64,000 nt of DNA from Amylostereum areolatum (GCA_012932865.1 SAXG01000074.1:1-64000); one strand, 5' to 3'. Shown: positions 46,360-57,889, numbered from the stretch's first letter. Numbers and translations are program-made. The notes: generated by a model not told the origin, from the sequence alone.

Positions 46360-47016
46360 TCAAGCTGGGAAGAACCCAATCCCATCTTCCTCCGCATACT
46401 TCTTCTCCTCCTCAATGGCACGCGCGTTATATCCCCTCAGCATGTCCAACAACCCTGGAATCTCCGGGTCAAAGTCGATCTTCGCACTCCGCATGATCCT
46501 CGCCAGCATCCCGTAGATCGAGTGGATCATCATCACCTCCATCGTCACCTTCGGACCCAACATCTCCTGTGCGCGGCGCATCGTCGCCTCCATCACCTGG
46601 TTCCCTTCCACGAGCTCGCGGACCATCTCCCCGATCAATCGGTGGCGGTCGGTGAACAGCGCCTTCGACGACAGGTCGCCCTTGCGGATGAGCGCGAGCC
46701 TCTCGTCGCCGAACCCGAGGACGCGGGCGACGGGCTCGTTGACGTCCCACTCGTACGGCGCGTCGAGCAGCGCCGAAGTGCGCAGCACTGTGAGCTGCCA
46801 CTCGGAGGGACGAGCGGCGCGCCCAGGACCCCAGCAGGAGGCTAGGAGCGGCATAAACGGCGTGAAGAGCGAGTCCGCGTTCGCGAGCAGTTTGAAGATG
46901 TTGCGCTCAAAGGGGAGGGTGTTGAGCGCCGCGGCGACCTCGGGAGGAGCTTTTTTGGAATCGACGTAGGGGATGAGGTGGTTGTTTGTGACGGTGCGGT
47001 TGGTCCAGGATGCCAT
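46360..47016 (-). CDS. Carboxymuconolactone decarboxylase-like protein, copy B
   Basis: Tandem paralogue of the previous gene: same 218-residue length and no intron, with scattered substitutions (for example KAPPEVAAALNTLPFERNIF here against NAPPQVAAALNTLPFERNIF in copy A). The YEWDVNEP motif with Asn in place of His is kept, so that change predates the duplication and has been maintained. The end IEEEKKYAEEDGIGFFPA is identical in both. The 45719-46359 spacer holds the copy A promoter and copy B 3' end, 47017-47100 the copy B promoter. Confidence 0.78.
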   Translation of the reverse strand: MASWTNRTVTNNHLIPYVDSKKAPPEVAAALNTLPFERNIFKLLANADSLFTPFMPLLASCWGPGRAARPSEWQLTVLRTSALLDAPYEWDVNEPVARVLGFGDERLALIRKGDLSSKALFTDRHRLIGEMVRELVEGNQVMEATMRRAQEMLGPKVTMEVMMIHSIYGMLARIMRSAKIDFDPEIPGLLDMLRGYNARAIEEEKKYAEEDGIGFFPA

Positions 47017-47089
47017 GGCGGGTAGGGAAGGCGGAGAATGTACTAAGAGGCGTCTCGGTGACACAGCTACGGTCCGTCGCCATCCACCA

Positions 47090-47095
47090 TTTATA
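47090..47095 (-). promoter_or_regulatory. TATA box of CMD-like copy B
   Basis: TATAAA on the minus strand, 74 bp upstream of the ATG at 47016, in the duplicated promoter segment. Confidence 0.55.
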
Positions 47096-47099
47096 TCAT

Positions 47100-48143
47100 G
47101 GATTCGGAGTCCTGACCAGAAACTAAGTCAGTGTCCGTCCTGGTGCTGCATAATCGAGCACTGGTGATTATAATCGGCGTGGCCATCCCTTCTGGCTCCA
47201 CCGAAAGGTCCTGCCCAATGTATGGCAGAACACGGTCTTTTTGGAGAGATTACTGAAACGATGCGAACGAAATTATTTCACAGTCGTTCGGCCCTGTGAA
47301 GCCGTGGGCATCGTCGAGGCCGCAGTCGGAGATTCCTGTTCACATCCTTTCCACTGATCCAATTTCCCTCCAACAATGGCGACACTTCGCACATTCCTGA
47401 GGCCTGTGTCTCTTCTCATATTCTCTGGACGAAAGTCCGAATCTTAAGTGCGCAGATCGCCTTACGAGATTTACCCTCACGCTGTCGAACAAACTGCCGG
47501 TTATTCAGTGGGTTGACCACATCCCCGGGATGCGTTCCAAAAATCATGAATGTTTGTACATTCGAGGTCCGAGCGCCCCAGCCGTCTTCCGGCATTCGTG
47601 CCTGCACCTCCTTTGTCATTTTGGCACGTCCGCGATCGAAGGAGGTCCGCAAGTTCTTTTGACTCTGAGCAGCTGCCCGCCGATCATCGTCAGTGGCGCT
47701 CGGTTCCTTGCAGATTTTCCGCTGGCCTGTTTCTCCGTGCAGCCATCCATGCAACAAAACACCGCACCGCACCGCAATATTGAACATTTGATCACCAACG
47801 GTCGTTTTCTGCATGCGAACGAGGCGTGGACGTCGGACATCGCATTGTCGGACCACCCGCACAATTTTCAGCGCACTGCTTCAACACAACAACCTTAACG
47901 CCTCTTCCGTCATTAAGCGCACAGGTCTTCCGGGGTCCCCGTGGGGACTTTGCCACTTTCGCGAGATTGGTAGCCGAGATCGACCTGGAGCGCTTCTGGC
48001 AATGTCGAGAAGACCCACAACATCACCGACTCGTTCGGAGTGGGTTCGTCAGGGAGCGCAATGTTGGACAAGTCCTACGGTCAATCATATACTTCCAACG
48101 GTCGGCGTACACCCCGATCACACTCCCAGACTTCGCACCCACC
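47100..48143. other. Spacer between divergent CMD copy B and the reductase
   Basis: Holds the distal end of the duplicated unit (to about 47445), then about 700 bp without a supported gene. The frame of the reductase stays open upstream to 47826 but has no ATG there. Confidence 0.45.
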
Positions 48144-49211
48144 ATGGCATCGCAAGCCCTCGCCTTCACCGCGCTCTCGCAGACAGGCTCTCCCGAGTTC
48201 CTGCACGTCTATCCCGCCCCCCTCCCCCCGCTCGGACCTTCCCAAGTCAAGATCGAGTTTGTCGTCTCCCCGATCAACATCCAGGACATCCTTGTCCTCG
48301 CGGGCAAGTACCCCGTCAAACCCGCGACCAAGGTCGGCGATGAGAACGCGCAGGTGCCCGGCTACGAGGGCGTCGCGATCGTGCTCGAAGTCGGCAGCGG
48401 CGTCGCCGCGCTGCACGTCGGGGACCACGTCCTACCTAAAGAACACGGCCTCGGCACCTGGCGCACGCACGCCGTCGTCGACGCCTCCGCTCTCGTGCGC
48501 ATCCCCCACCCGCAGGACCCCGTCTTCGCGTCGCTCCTCAAGATGGGGTACACGCCTGCGTACCTTCTCCTGCGCAACATGCGCTACCTCAAGCCCGGCG
48601 ACTGGGTCATCCAGAATGCCGCGACGGGCACGATCGCGCAGGCGCTCGTGCAGTTCGCGAGGCTCATGGGCGTGCGCACCGTCAGCGTCGTGCGCGATCG
48701 GGAGGACCTCGGCGCGGCCAAGGCGCGTTTGCGGGGGCTCGGCGCGGACGTCGTGCTCTCCGAGAGCGAGATGGAGGCGCTGGAGCAGCCGCTGTCGGCG
48801 TCGAGGCGGATCGTGCTGGCCGTGGACAGCGTGTTCGGCGCGTCGGGGACGCGGATCGCGAACCAGCTCGTCGCGGGCGGGACGTACGTCTCGCTCGGAT
48901 TCTTGGGCGGTCCCGGGCGGTCGCTCGACGTGACCGAGGCGCTGCTGTTTTACCGTGCGATCGAGTTCAAGGGGTTCCGCACGTCGAAGGAGCTCGCGGC
49001 GTGGGGCGAAGGGGAGCGGGCCGACCTGTGGGCGTGGATGTTGGAGCTGCACGAGAGGGGCGAGCTGAAGGCGCCGGAGTATGAGGTGACGGAGTGGGCC
49101 GTCGGCGGCGATGAGGCGGTGCTGGAGGGTGCTTTGGTGAAGGCGGTGGAGAGGGCGCGGGGGAAGGAGGTTGGTATCCCAAAGCAAGTGATCATGTTCC
49201 GTCGTAGCTGA
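48144..49211 (+). CDS. ETR1: Zinc-free MDR enoyl thioester reductase (ETR1/MECR-like)
   Basis: A single exon of 355 residues. The order of blocks matches mitochondrial 2-enoyl thioester reductase: SPINIQDILVLAGKYPV (with the active-site-region Tyr; relatives have INxIxGxYP), VPGYEGVAIVLEVGSGV, PKEHGLGTWRTHA, NAATGTIAQALVQFARLMGV and SVVRDRED for NADPH binding, and TYVSLGFLGGPGRSLD. No zinc-binding cysteines. The enzyme makes the last step of mitochondrial fatty-acid synthesis (lipoic acid supply). The ATG at 48144 gives no obvious presequence; the open frame upstream suggests either an unseen first exon with targeting sequence or a cytosolic relative, so the symbol is tentative. Confidence 0.78.
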   Translation: MASQALAFTALSQTGSPEFLHVYPAPLPPLGPSQVKIEFVVSPINIQDILVLAGKYPVKPATKVGDENAQVPGYEGVAIVLEVGSGVAALHVGDHVLPKEHGLGTWRTHAVVDASALVRIPHPQDPVFASLLKMGYTPAYLLLRNMRYLKPGDWVIQNAATGTIAQALVQFARLMGVRTVSVVRDREDLGAAKARLRGLGADVVLSESEMEALEQPLSASRRIVLAVDSVFGASGTRIANQLVAGGTYVSLGFLGGPGRSLDVTEALLFYRAIEFKGFRTSKELAAWGEGERADLWAWMLELHERGELKAPEYEVTEWAVGGDEAVLEGALVKAVERARGKEVGIPKQVIMFRRS

Positions 49212-50024
49212 GCGCCGTAGACTATGTACATCCTTCATACTGAGTATTGTCGACCTGATCTGTCTTTGAATGATACGTTTGATTTGGGAGCTCGTTGGTG
49301 GGGAACCTTCAATGGCATCGACATCTCAGGCTGAGTTCAAAGGGCTCTCATCGCGGGCAGGTCCTGCAAATCACTGCCGGGCTCTGCCGGGGATCCTTGA
49401 TAATCTTGGTCGCAGGCACCCGGCGATACCGCCGAGGATTGGCGCTAAATGATGAAAACCGCAAAGTCCGGCGATGTTTGTCAAACCTCGTCCCGTCGCG
49501 AGCGCTGGCACTGAGGAATGAACGAGGCACACAGCTTACTCTTCAAAACTCGAGATCACCTGTAGCAATGCAATTTGGCTTCAATGGACGTCGAATTGAA
49601 AAACCTACCAGTCATCCCTGTTGGCTGCATCCGGCGTCGGGGGGCTGCACTGATTGCTCGGCGGCTCTCCTGGCATGGCGGTGGTTTGAGTAACGTAACT
49701 CGATGTGTCCTAGGAAGGTCTTTGCAAGGTCTTTGACGCCGTTCAATTTCGAGCATCAATGAACACGGCCGGGTCGTCTCTGCATTGTCGTTAGCAATCG
49801 TCAGCGGCGTCGCTGCTCGGACATTGGCTGTGGATCGTCAATCCGTGGAAGGCGGGAGGGTCCCAGGGCGCCCCCAACTTTGGACGGGACTCCGCTCGTC
49901 GATGCAGTGAAGAAGGTGGCCGTCGTAGGTTATTCTGTCCCCCACTCTTTCTCCTCTCGCTTACCGTCGCTCTCCTCGTCCGACTGCCCTCAGTCTCCCT
50001 TTAAACCTTGCATTGAAGATCGGA
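49212..50024. other. Intergenic, no supported gene
   Basis: About 810 bp between two plus-strand genes, mid-GC, with only short frames. It carries the 3' end of the reductase and the amidase promoter; no TATA box stands out. Confidence 0.5.
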
Positions 50025-52206
50025 ATGTCCCCAGAGAAACCTCAGTGGCAGCTTGCTGGCCTCGCAAAGCGCGATGCAGTCAATGCGCTGATCCCCGACG
50101 CCTGGCGCATCCCCAAGGCCAAGATCCCAGACGCAGCCCAGCTTCGCGATGCCATCGCGTTCCCCCGCAGCTTCCTCACCGCTCGGGAAATCGAGATCAC
50201 AGAGGCGGCCGACGCCCAAGCCTTGCTCACAAAGCTCGCCACCGGAGAATACACCGCTCTCGAAGTCGCCGAGGCCTTCTGTCATCGTGCCGCCATCGCA
50301 CACCAGACGGTATGTCTCCTTGGGGGCGCTACAATACCTCACCGTATACCCATCATTGCCCTAGGTCAATTGCCTCAGCGAGATCATGTTCTCTCGGGCT
50401 CTTGAGCGTGCCAAAGAGCTCGACGCGTACTTCGAGGCGCACAAGAAGCCCATCGGCCCTCTGCACGGCCTGCCCATTTCCCTCAAGGATCAGTTTCGCG
50501 TGCGCGATACGCACACTTCGGTCGGGTTCGTCGCCTGGCTAGACAAGCTCGAGACCCCCGAGAGCGAGGCGTACCTCGTCAAAGCGTTGCGCGAGGCTGG
50601 GGCGGTTCTATATGTGAAGACGAACGTGCCGACGAGCCTGATGGTGCGTTGTTGCGCCATCTCCGACGATTTTATGGCCATCTCACGCCTGTAGCAGGCC
50701 ATCGAGACCAACAACAACATCATGGGCTACACCTGGAATCCTCGCAATCGCCTGCTGTCATCCGGCGGATCCTCGGGCGGCGAGGCTGCACTCATTGCGA
50801 TGCATGGGAGCATCGTCGGTCTGGGCACAGACATTGGTACTTATGCTCGGTCCAAGCCCACTCACTCGGCCTGTCGTACTGATGCGTCGTACGCCTAGGT
50901 GCTTCTGTCCGCCTTCCCGCCGCCGTCTGCGGCATCTACGGCCTTCGTCCCTCTCACGGCCGTCTCCCCTACCTGGGCGTTCGCCAGAGCGTGCGTGCCT
51001 TCTCCCCACGCACTTCTCCGACAATTTCACCAGTGATGTCCGAACTGACTGACTTCAACTGTTGCTTGCTGCAGATGGAGGGCCAAGAGACGGTCTCGTC
51101 TGTCATCGGACCGATGGCGCACGCCCTTCCGGATCTTGGGCTGATGATGGAATCCCTCCTCGCCATGCGCCCATGGATGCACGATCCTAAGGTTGTCGAG
51201 TTACCGTGGAGGCCGTCGCTCTTCGAAGCTGCGGTCGTCCAAGGAAGCGAGAACAAAGGGGGGTTGGTATTCGGGATGCTCAAGTTCGATGGTGTGGTGA
51301 TGCCCCATCCACCCGTACTTCGCGCGATGGAGGAAGTCAAGGAAAAATTGAAGGCCGCGGGACATGAAGTGGGTACCGTATGCGCATCTCGCTTGAGTTG
51401 ACTACTGACGATGGTGGGTTCTGGGATAGGTGATCGAATGGATACCCCCTCCACACTCGGAGGCGTTCGGTATTATCGTATGTGCCCTCCTTCTCTTCCC
51501 GCATCCCTATTTTCACCACACCGTACGACCTTAGTGGGACGTCTTCTCCGCCGACGGAGGCGCAGATATTCATGCCACCCTCGCCCTCGCCTCTGAAGTA
51601 CCCATCCCGCAACTAGCGACCGTGTACGGCGTCACAGCCGGCGCCACGGGCATGGCCCCCTTCGACGTCGAGAGGCTCTGGGCGCTGAACGAACGGAAGT
51701 ATGCTTACCAGACGGCGTACGCAGCGTACTGGAACGAAAGCGGCAGCAAGACGAAAAGTGGAAGGCCGGTGGACGCGGTGCTGTTGCCTGCGGCGCCAAC
51801 TGCGTCGTTCCGACCAGGGGAGGGGATCTATCCTGGTGAGAGCCGCGGTCACTTGCACAGGACGTGAATGGAACGCTGATCGGGCGTGGAAGGGTACACT
51901 TCCGTGGCTAATGTGCTGGACTATACCTCCGTTGTCGTGCCGGTCACGGTCGTGGACAAGACGCGGGATTTGAAGAACGATGAGTACAAACCCGTGAGCG
52001 ATATGGATGGGCTGATCGCGTCGCATTGTGAGTGCTCTTTTTTCGCCTGTTGGTCGGGCTGAGGACTGACGAAGACTTCGGGACGACCAGACGACCCAGA
52101 CACGTTCGACGGGACGCCCATCGCTGTTCAGATCATGGGGAGGAGGCTGCAGGAGGAACATGTATTGGGCGTTGCGGAAGTCGTGGACAAAGTGCTCCGG
52201 TCTTAG
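50025..52206 (+). CDS. Amidase-signature family hydrolase (fungal acetamidase/FAAH-like)
   Basis: Nine exons (50025-50309, 50365-50643, 50695-50836, 50899-50990, 51075-51368, 51430-51477, 51535-51835, 51893-52027, 52091-52206) sum to 1692 nt, 563 residues. The Ser-Ser-Lys triad is visible: Lys136 in GLPISLKDQF, the serines of SSGGSSGGEAAL (214-215), and the nucleophile region GTDIGASVRLPAAVCGIYGL. Family blocks ETNNNIMGYTWNPRN and RRLQEEHVLGVAEVVD are kept. It hydrolyses a carboxamide to acid plus ammonia or amine; fungal relatives include acetamidases. No signal peptide. The first 40 residues are a variable leader. All junctions are GT-AG and in phase. Confidence 0.88.
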
Positions 52207-52459
52207 AAACGTTCTGGGTGTACCGGGATGGCGTGTATTGCATCGCATTTGTCGCGAGAATGAACTTCTGTCATCCGGGATTCTAGACAGCTGGTGAATG
52301 GCTGAGGCTCGTCGCTCAAAGCCTTGAAAACTGAAGGTCCAGGGTCCAGGACGTCCCAAACATTGAACTTGTCGACTCGACAGTGGACACTGACAGTCGA
52401 GAGTCGAAGACTCGAAGCCTGAAGATTGTGTGCCTTGAGACAAAAATGCAGAAAGATGC

Positions 52460-52525
52460 AAAAATAAATATTGAGACCCGTAGGTCTACCACTCTGGAGA
52501 AGCGTGTCATCCTTGTGCAGGGGCC

Positions 52526-52556
<31 letters not shown>

Positions 52557-52582
52557 TTCGTATGCTACCCCGAAGGGAGCGA
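52460..52582 (-). ncRNA. U6 spliceosomal snRNA
   Basis: The minus strand holds the almost invariant U6 core: GAACGATACAGAGAAGATTA (with the ACAGAGA box), then GCATGGCCCCTGCACAAGG and ATGACACGC of the internal stem-loop. A 5' stem-loop CTCCCTTCGGGGTAG begins at about 52581. The 3' end is set by the Pol III-type T run at about 52460. No intron is seen. U6 pairs with U4 and U2 and forms the catalytic core of the spliceosome. The exact 3' end is uncertain by about 15 bases. Confidence 0.92.
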
Positions 52583-53111
52583 ATGTCTATGGAGGTATCC
52601 CGGGTGATGATACTGAAAAACACATTTTGTTCGAACGACGGGTGTGCGCGGTAGCCGGTAAACCGGCAATCCCCCGCCCGAGTCATCGCGCGCCCGCGGT
52701 CTGCCAGGCTGAGCTACTACATCCAAGCGCTCACCATTGCTTCAAGCAGGGCTTCAAGCACGCCGATGCCGTCAGGATGTCGTATGGGGATTCAAGCCGC
52801 TTCTCCGGATGCGAAGAACTAGCGCAAGATCGACAGGATCGACGTGCGTCGCCACTTTATCTGCCAGTACATTGACAGTGCTCCGTTTTGCGCCGCGAGC
52901 AGATGTGCAAGAACATTGACGAAGGAACTCAAAGGAAGAGATTATGGATCCAAGATATATGTATTGCGGGCGTGAAATTAATCGTCGTACAGGCGTGAAG
53001 TAAGCGTAATGAAACTAGCCGCCCTCTAAAGGTACAGCCCTAAGTGATAGATTTTGAGACCATTCTAAGCTCGACGGTAACGGGAGCAGTCCACGCAACG
53101 GGAGCAGTTCA
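52583..53111. other. Region upstream of U6 with a tRNA-like A box
   Basis: On the minus strand, TAGCTCAGCCTGGCAGA (about 52710-52694) is a good Pol III A-box/D-arm match, GTTCGAAC (about 52633-52626) recalls a B box, and TTTTT follows at 52620-52616. The parts do not pair into a tRNA. The remaining 52740-53111 has no gene and carries the 3' end of the MFS gene. Confidence 0.4.
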
Positions 53112-54594
53112 CTATGCCTTTGCCGTCAAGGACCACCCCACCTTCGCGACTCGCGCCCAGGTCATCGCGCCCGCGCCCGCGAGCACCACAATGCCGCAGA
53201 ACACCTGCGCGCGCCAAAACTCGCCCGTCTCCAGGTTCAAGATCGAGCCCGCGATCGGGTTGCCGATGAGCAGTCCGACGCCCGCCCACGCGAAGCTCAT
53301 GCCCATGCGCGTGCCGACCGACTTGAGGTCCGGCGAGAGGCTGACGACCGTCGACGGCGGGAGGGATACGAACGTGCCGGAGAAGAACCCGTACAGGATC
53401 GCGAACACGACGAGGCCGGCGACGTTGTGGATGCGGATCCAGCATAGGGCGAGGATGGCGCTGATGATCGAGCACGGGATGAGCATGTTGAGCGGGCCCG
53501 TCTTGTCCGCGAGGAAGTTGGGGATGATCCTCCCGAAGATGGACGCGGCGTTGAGGATGGGCACGAAGTAGAACGCGAGCTTGTCGGACGCGCCCGTGTG
53601 CGTGGTCGCGAAGGCGGAGATGTAGAAGAAGGGGATGTAGAGGCCCATGAAGCCGAGGAACTCGCCGAGGGTGAACATGGAGAACGGAATCTCCTTGAAC
53701 GCGCTCAGGTCGAGGAGCCTGCGACGTCCGGAAGGGAGCACGCGGCGCTTCATGACGGCGATGGCGATGATGAGCATGCCCAGGGCGATGAAGCCGATGA
53801 CGCGGGTGGCCCAGCCGAAGCCGATTCTGGGTTGCAGCTCGTGAAAGACAGCAGGGTAGATCACGCCGCCTGAAACGGACAGTCAGAGGGCGAAAGTAAG
53901 ACGTGCGGGACGGATGGACCCACCGAGGCTGCTCCCGCTGGCGGCGAGGCCAACCGCGAATGAACGCTTCTTGCTGAAGTACGTCGACACGATCGCGACG
54001 CTGGGGACGAAGAGGCACCCACACCCAAGGCCGACGCACACTCCCTGCGCGAGGAATACTTGGTAGTACTTGCTGGAGATGCTCGTCATCATCATGCCGA
54101 ACACGACCATGAAGGAGCCGACGGAAAGAAGGGTGCGGAACCAGCCCATATCGAAGATGGGCCCGGTGAGCACGCCGACGAGAAGGAGGAGAAACCCTTG
54201 GACGGAACCGATCCAAGATATGATGGACGGCGAGTATGTGTTCAGGAGGGTCGCGTCGTAGTAAGTCTGGAACGCTCCGAACGTATTGATGATGCCCCTG
54301 CAAGGATGGAATAAACGACGTGAGCTTCAGCTTACACCTCGGCAGTGATTCAAACGCGTACCATGAATTGAAAAACAAGATGAAGGCGCCGACCACTTGA
54401 AGCCAGGCGACGAGCCCGCCGTCTGGAATATCTGATGTCGGAGCCGGAGGAGGTACTGGTGCGGACGATGCTTCATCGGTAGGCGTTACGGTTCCCGAGT
54501 CGCGGAGGGCTTTTTCTCGCTCCTGGTGGGACATCGGTGTCACGGTTCCCGACGCCGACAAAGATTTTTCCTGGGAGTGGAGAGCAGACGCCAT
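53112..54594 (-). CDS. MFS transporter, monocarboxylate-transporter-like
   Basis: Exons 54594-54362, 54297-53924 and 53869-53112 sum to 1365 nt, 454 residues. A Ser/Thr/Pro-rich cytosolic head of about 55 residues (with SGTVTP repeated twice) leads to DGGLVAWLQVVGAFILFFNS, the typical first helix of fungal MCT-like carriers, then WGIINTFGAFQTYY, GLGCGCLFVPSVAIVSTYF, KKRSFAVGLAASGSSLGG and IYPAVFHELQPRIGFGWATR. About twelve membrane segments. Relatives carry monocarboxylates, riboflavin or secondary metabolites. It is transcribed away from the NRPS at 58250, with a transposon copy in between, so an export role for the NRPS product is only a possibility. Confidence 0.85.
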
Positions 54595-54895
54595 GGGAAG
54601 TAGAGGGATCGGTCGAGGGACGATAGCGGCGGGGAGAAGTGTGTCGGAAAGGGCTTGCAGACTGTCGGTGTGCACATCGTCGTCGGCGGGAAAGAGGCTA
54701 TATAGTGCAATCCCGAGCAGCGTCCTGTTACCAAGCCGTGGACAGAAGGAACGGTGTTCGTGGATGGAATGCGACGCGAGACGCGGATGACTAACCTCCC
54801 CCCGCCACAAACGTCAGCAAAGACCGACCTCCGCCGATTCGAGTGCAGATCAGGAAGTTCATCATTCACATAAAGCTTGTTTGTGTGGTCGAGTA

Positions 54896-56082
54896 CACCA
54901 CCAGCAGTTGCCTCAGCATCAATCTATGATGGCCAGTTGGGGTGAGTCGAATGGCGTGACCGGAGGTTCACGCTGGCTTCACGTCAGCTTGAATCTAAAC
55001 CCCTGATTCGAGTTCCATCCCGCTTTTCCGTCAGTGTAAGCCAATTCCACGCCAAAGTCAGCGTGAGCACAAGCTGGTCCGTCGGTTTCAAGCCCATTTC
55101 ACTGGCATTTGTAAGAAGTGGAAAGAACGGAGTCCCCGCGCGATGAGTCTGAAGTCGATTATGTAAGCAATGTCAATTTTCGTCGTCGCGCGGTGTCGTT
55201 CTTGTTTCCTCTCACCACCTCCACCGCTCAACGTCAACTCCCTCCACCTGGCCACAGCATCTCATCTACCACTGGAGACCCCGGTATAGCTGATTTCGAG
55301 ACCGGAATCACATATCGGAATCTCCTCAAAGAGTGGGCTTTGACCACCCCACCCTTTCCCCTTCGCTCACATCAATGTCGAGGTCTCCAGCCCGCTCTCT
55401 CATGAGCATGAGTAGCATTGAGACAACAGCCTGGGTGCGTGTTAGTATCTCTCACTTCCTGCTCGTCTGTCTCACCACGCCACTCATGCATAGGCCCTAC
55501 TAGTACCCCTGGGGATCTCTTGTTGCCGAGGGCTCTTTCGCACTTATGGGCTTTGCTCTCGGTCTTTCCTCGTGTTCTTGGTCTCTACTCGCGGTCTCGG
55601 TCTTTGCTTGCAGTCTTGGCCTGTGGTTGTCGTCTCGCTCCTCGCTCTCGGTCCCCCTGGGTCTCTGGTTTTTGCTCGCTGGCACTTGCTAGGTTATCTC
55701 AATCCCGTTTTGCTGGCATGCCAGGTAACACACTCTAATTCATTTTTCATTCCTCCTTTTGGACCCGTAGACATCCTGTAACACCCCCCATGTACTTTGT
55801 ATGGTAGTTCTCGGAATGATATATATATTACGATGCTTTGTTTGCTTCCACATTGGGATGATAAGATTGCGATAAGCATGATTTGAGCCAGCATCCCGCC
55901 GATTGCTCCTTGACGAGCTTAGTAAGATAATTGGATTGAATCCGAAGGAACTCAGCTTCCGACCCAAGGGAGCCCGTTGAGTCTGATATCAGCATGACAT
56001 TTTTGGATTCCATCCGGTGTCACGCTAGCATCACACTCAGGGGCATGATATCGGAATGAAGCTGAAGGATCTGCTGGTGGTG
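54896..56082. mobile_element. Non-autonomous TIR DNA transposon, internally deleted inverted copy (1,187 bp)
   Basis: The same 12-bp ends as the 17.4 kb copy, flanked by TA, in the opposite orientation. Compared with that copy it lacks 1,086 bp of interior; 2,273 minus 1,187 is exactly 1,086, so the shared parts differ by no net indel. The deletion joins at GTGAGAGG, present at both deletion borders of the long copy (18310-18317 and 19396-19403). It sits 300 bp upstream of the MFS start and 2.2 kb upstream of the NRPS. No coding capacity. Confidence 0.87.
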
Positions 56083-57889
56083 TAAGTAGGATCGAGATGT
56101 CGGCGTTTGAAGTGGGACCATTGCACGCCAGCCTACACAGCTCAGTCAAAAATCCGTAGGATCAGGTAGGATCTGGAACGGAAGGATCATGCGCTGAGAA
56201 ATGAACATGCAGAAGTCGAACATACACCTTGAAACTACGTGCTTGCACTCCTAGCTGGCACCGGTTGATCAGACCTGCTGAAGATTTTCGCCTGTATACA
56301 GTATACGATGCCTCGTGCATAAATTACACCCGGATCATACATACACGAAAAGGTCGGAGAGGGGAGGGGCGTCTGACAGTCAGCAAGGGGGGCTGCCATC
56401 ATCTGAACTTTCAAGGTGCTGTACAATACTATAAGCAGCTCAGCAGCGCTTGTTAGGATCTCCGCCGATTTGCTCAGTCACTATACTGGTTTTTCCCTTT
56501 TCAAGGCCAATGAGGACGAGTAAGTATGAGGGCCGACTGACGACGCCCGGGCCATGGGATCTCGTCCAGTCAAGTATAGAAGCCTGAGTTTCCGTTAAGT
56601 GCGGACAGACCTATGAATGACCAGAGGCACGCACCAGATGCTCGACATACAGAACGGAAAATGCTGCCGTGCTTCTCGGTGAAAGCGATGCGCAGAGGGA
56701 GGTTGTGCAGAATGGGAAGACAGGTGAAGGCGGAGTCGGGACTCGGCATCTCGGACTACAGTAGCGGTCCAGCGGATCCCGTGATCGGCAATATCCGGTT
56801 GAGGACGCCGCGACGCGTCGCCTCCGTTCGACTTGGAGTCGCCAACAGTTGAACATAACCACTGCACGATGCCCCCCGACCTCCGTTTCTTTCCACTCAT
56901 CCAGTACGCTTCTCCGGGATCACTGACAGACGTGTAGTGCTTGCTCTCCTTTTGACCCTTATCTTCCTTCTTGCGCATACTAAGACCCTCCCCGGGCAAA
57001 CACCCAGGTCAGTGTCAACTCCGGTTGGACGGAGACTTGCGTTCCGATATTATTGCAGATCAGGTGGTACTCCTTACCGAAGAGCTCTACGACTTTGTGT
57101 CGCTGCTTTCGAACACCAATAAATTGCAAGGCTCGGACTTGTCGGTACATCAGCGGACGTTGTCGGTTGTCTCCGTTCACGTCCGTTTGCGTGGCCGTCA
57201 TCTTCTAACAGAGAGCCGTTTTATTGTATGAAGACCCACATGCGCGAAAATCCGGGGCGACCTTGGAGCTGCTCCGTACCAACATCAGCAAATCCCGTGC
57301 TGTGCTTAACTTCTTTCCCCACGAAAATTTGCCTCCGCGTCAAGACGAGAGTTGCATTCCTAGTCCGCCCGTGACCTTTCGGAGAAGAAGAACCCGAGCC
57401 GCTCTCAAGGGTGGCTTGAATGATCAATGAATGCCCATACGGCGTTGTGGAACCTCCGCCAAACGTTCATAACCGGTTCAGAACTATGAGTTTTCCTTCC
57501 TAGTGGTATGCATGGAACTCCTAAATGACGAAGAATGGCGCCAAACAAAGTTTTACGGGTCCAGTGGGATCACTCCTTGCTTATTTCTGGTGCGTTCTCC
57601 CCGCGCCTCATCCCTTTCAGGCCGATTTATGCTTTCTATCCAGTGTAACATGACGGCTGTGGCTGGTATTGCGATCATCGCTGTCCGTGGCGCGGTCTTG
57701 CGCGACCGCCGGCAGCTCGAGATGGATCGCGCTCGCCCCCGACAAGGGACCGTAGTTTTTTCCGTACCCCCCTGGCGGACTTGACGACAACGACGAGCAT
57801 TGATGGCGCCTCAACTCCTCTAGGACACTGCCCGAGACTCGTGGTGCCTCCATCCAGGCTGTTCCGCTCATTTTGAACCTGTGGGCTGG
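56083..57889. other. 1.8 kb without a supported gene, upstream of the NRPS
   Basis: Short frames only. A hydrophobic stretch near 56940-56990 (LALLLTLIFLLAHTKTLPG) lacks an ATG, and a plus frame at 56971-57231 (IIADQVVLLTEELYDFVSLL) has protein-like composition but no recognisable family. These could be remains of a gene. Confidence 0.4.

Larger units (their letters stand above)
44935..47445. repeat. Tandem duplication of about 1.3 kb carrying two paralogous genes
   Basis: Unit A (about 44935-46170) and unit B (about 46235-47445) match through the genes and into both flanks: GTAAAATC-CGGTT at the 3' side (44980; 46282), TGGAGCT-AC-TTTCAAGCTGGG at both stop regions, the TATA box, and GGCGACACTTCGCAC at both distal ends (46092; 47380). 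Divergence in the flanks is higher than in the coding parts, which points to an older duplication with selection on the proteins. Confidence 0.8.

Noticed and set aside
52616..52735. Possible complete tRNA upstream of U6
   Set aside because: The A box is good, but neither the acceptor nor the T stem pairs, even allowing an intron.
56937..57231. Possible secreted protein start near 56940 and frame at 56971-57231
   Set aside because: The hydrophobic leader lacks an ATG, the splice joint is unclear, and no relative is known.
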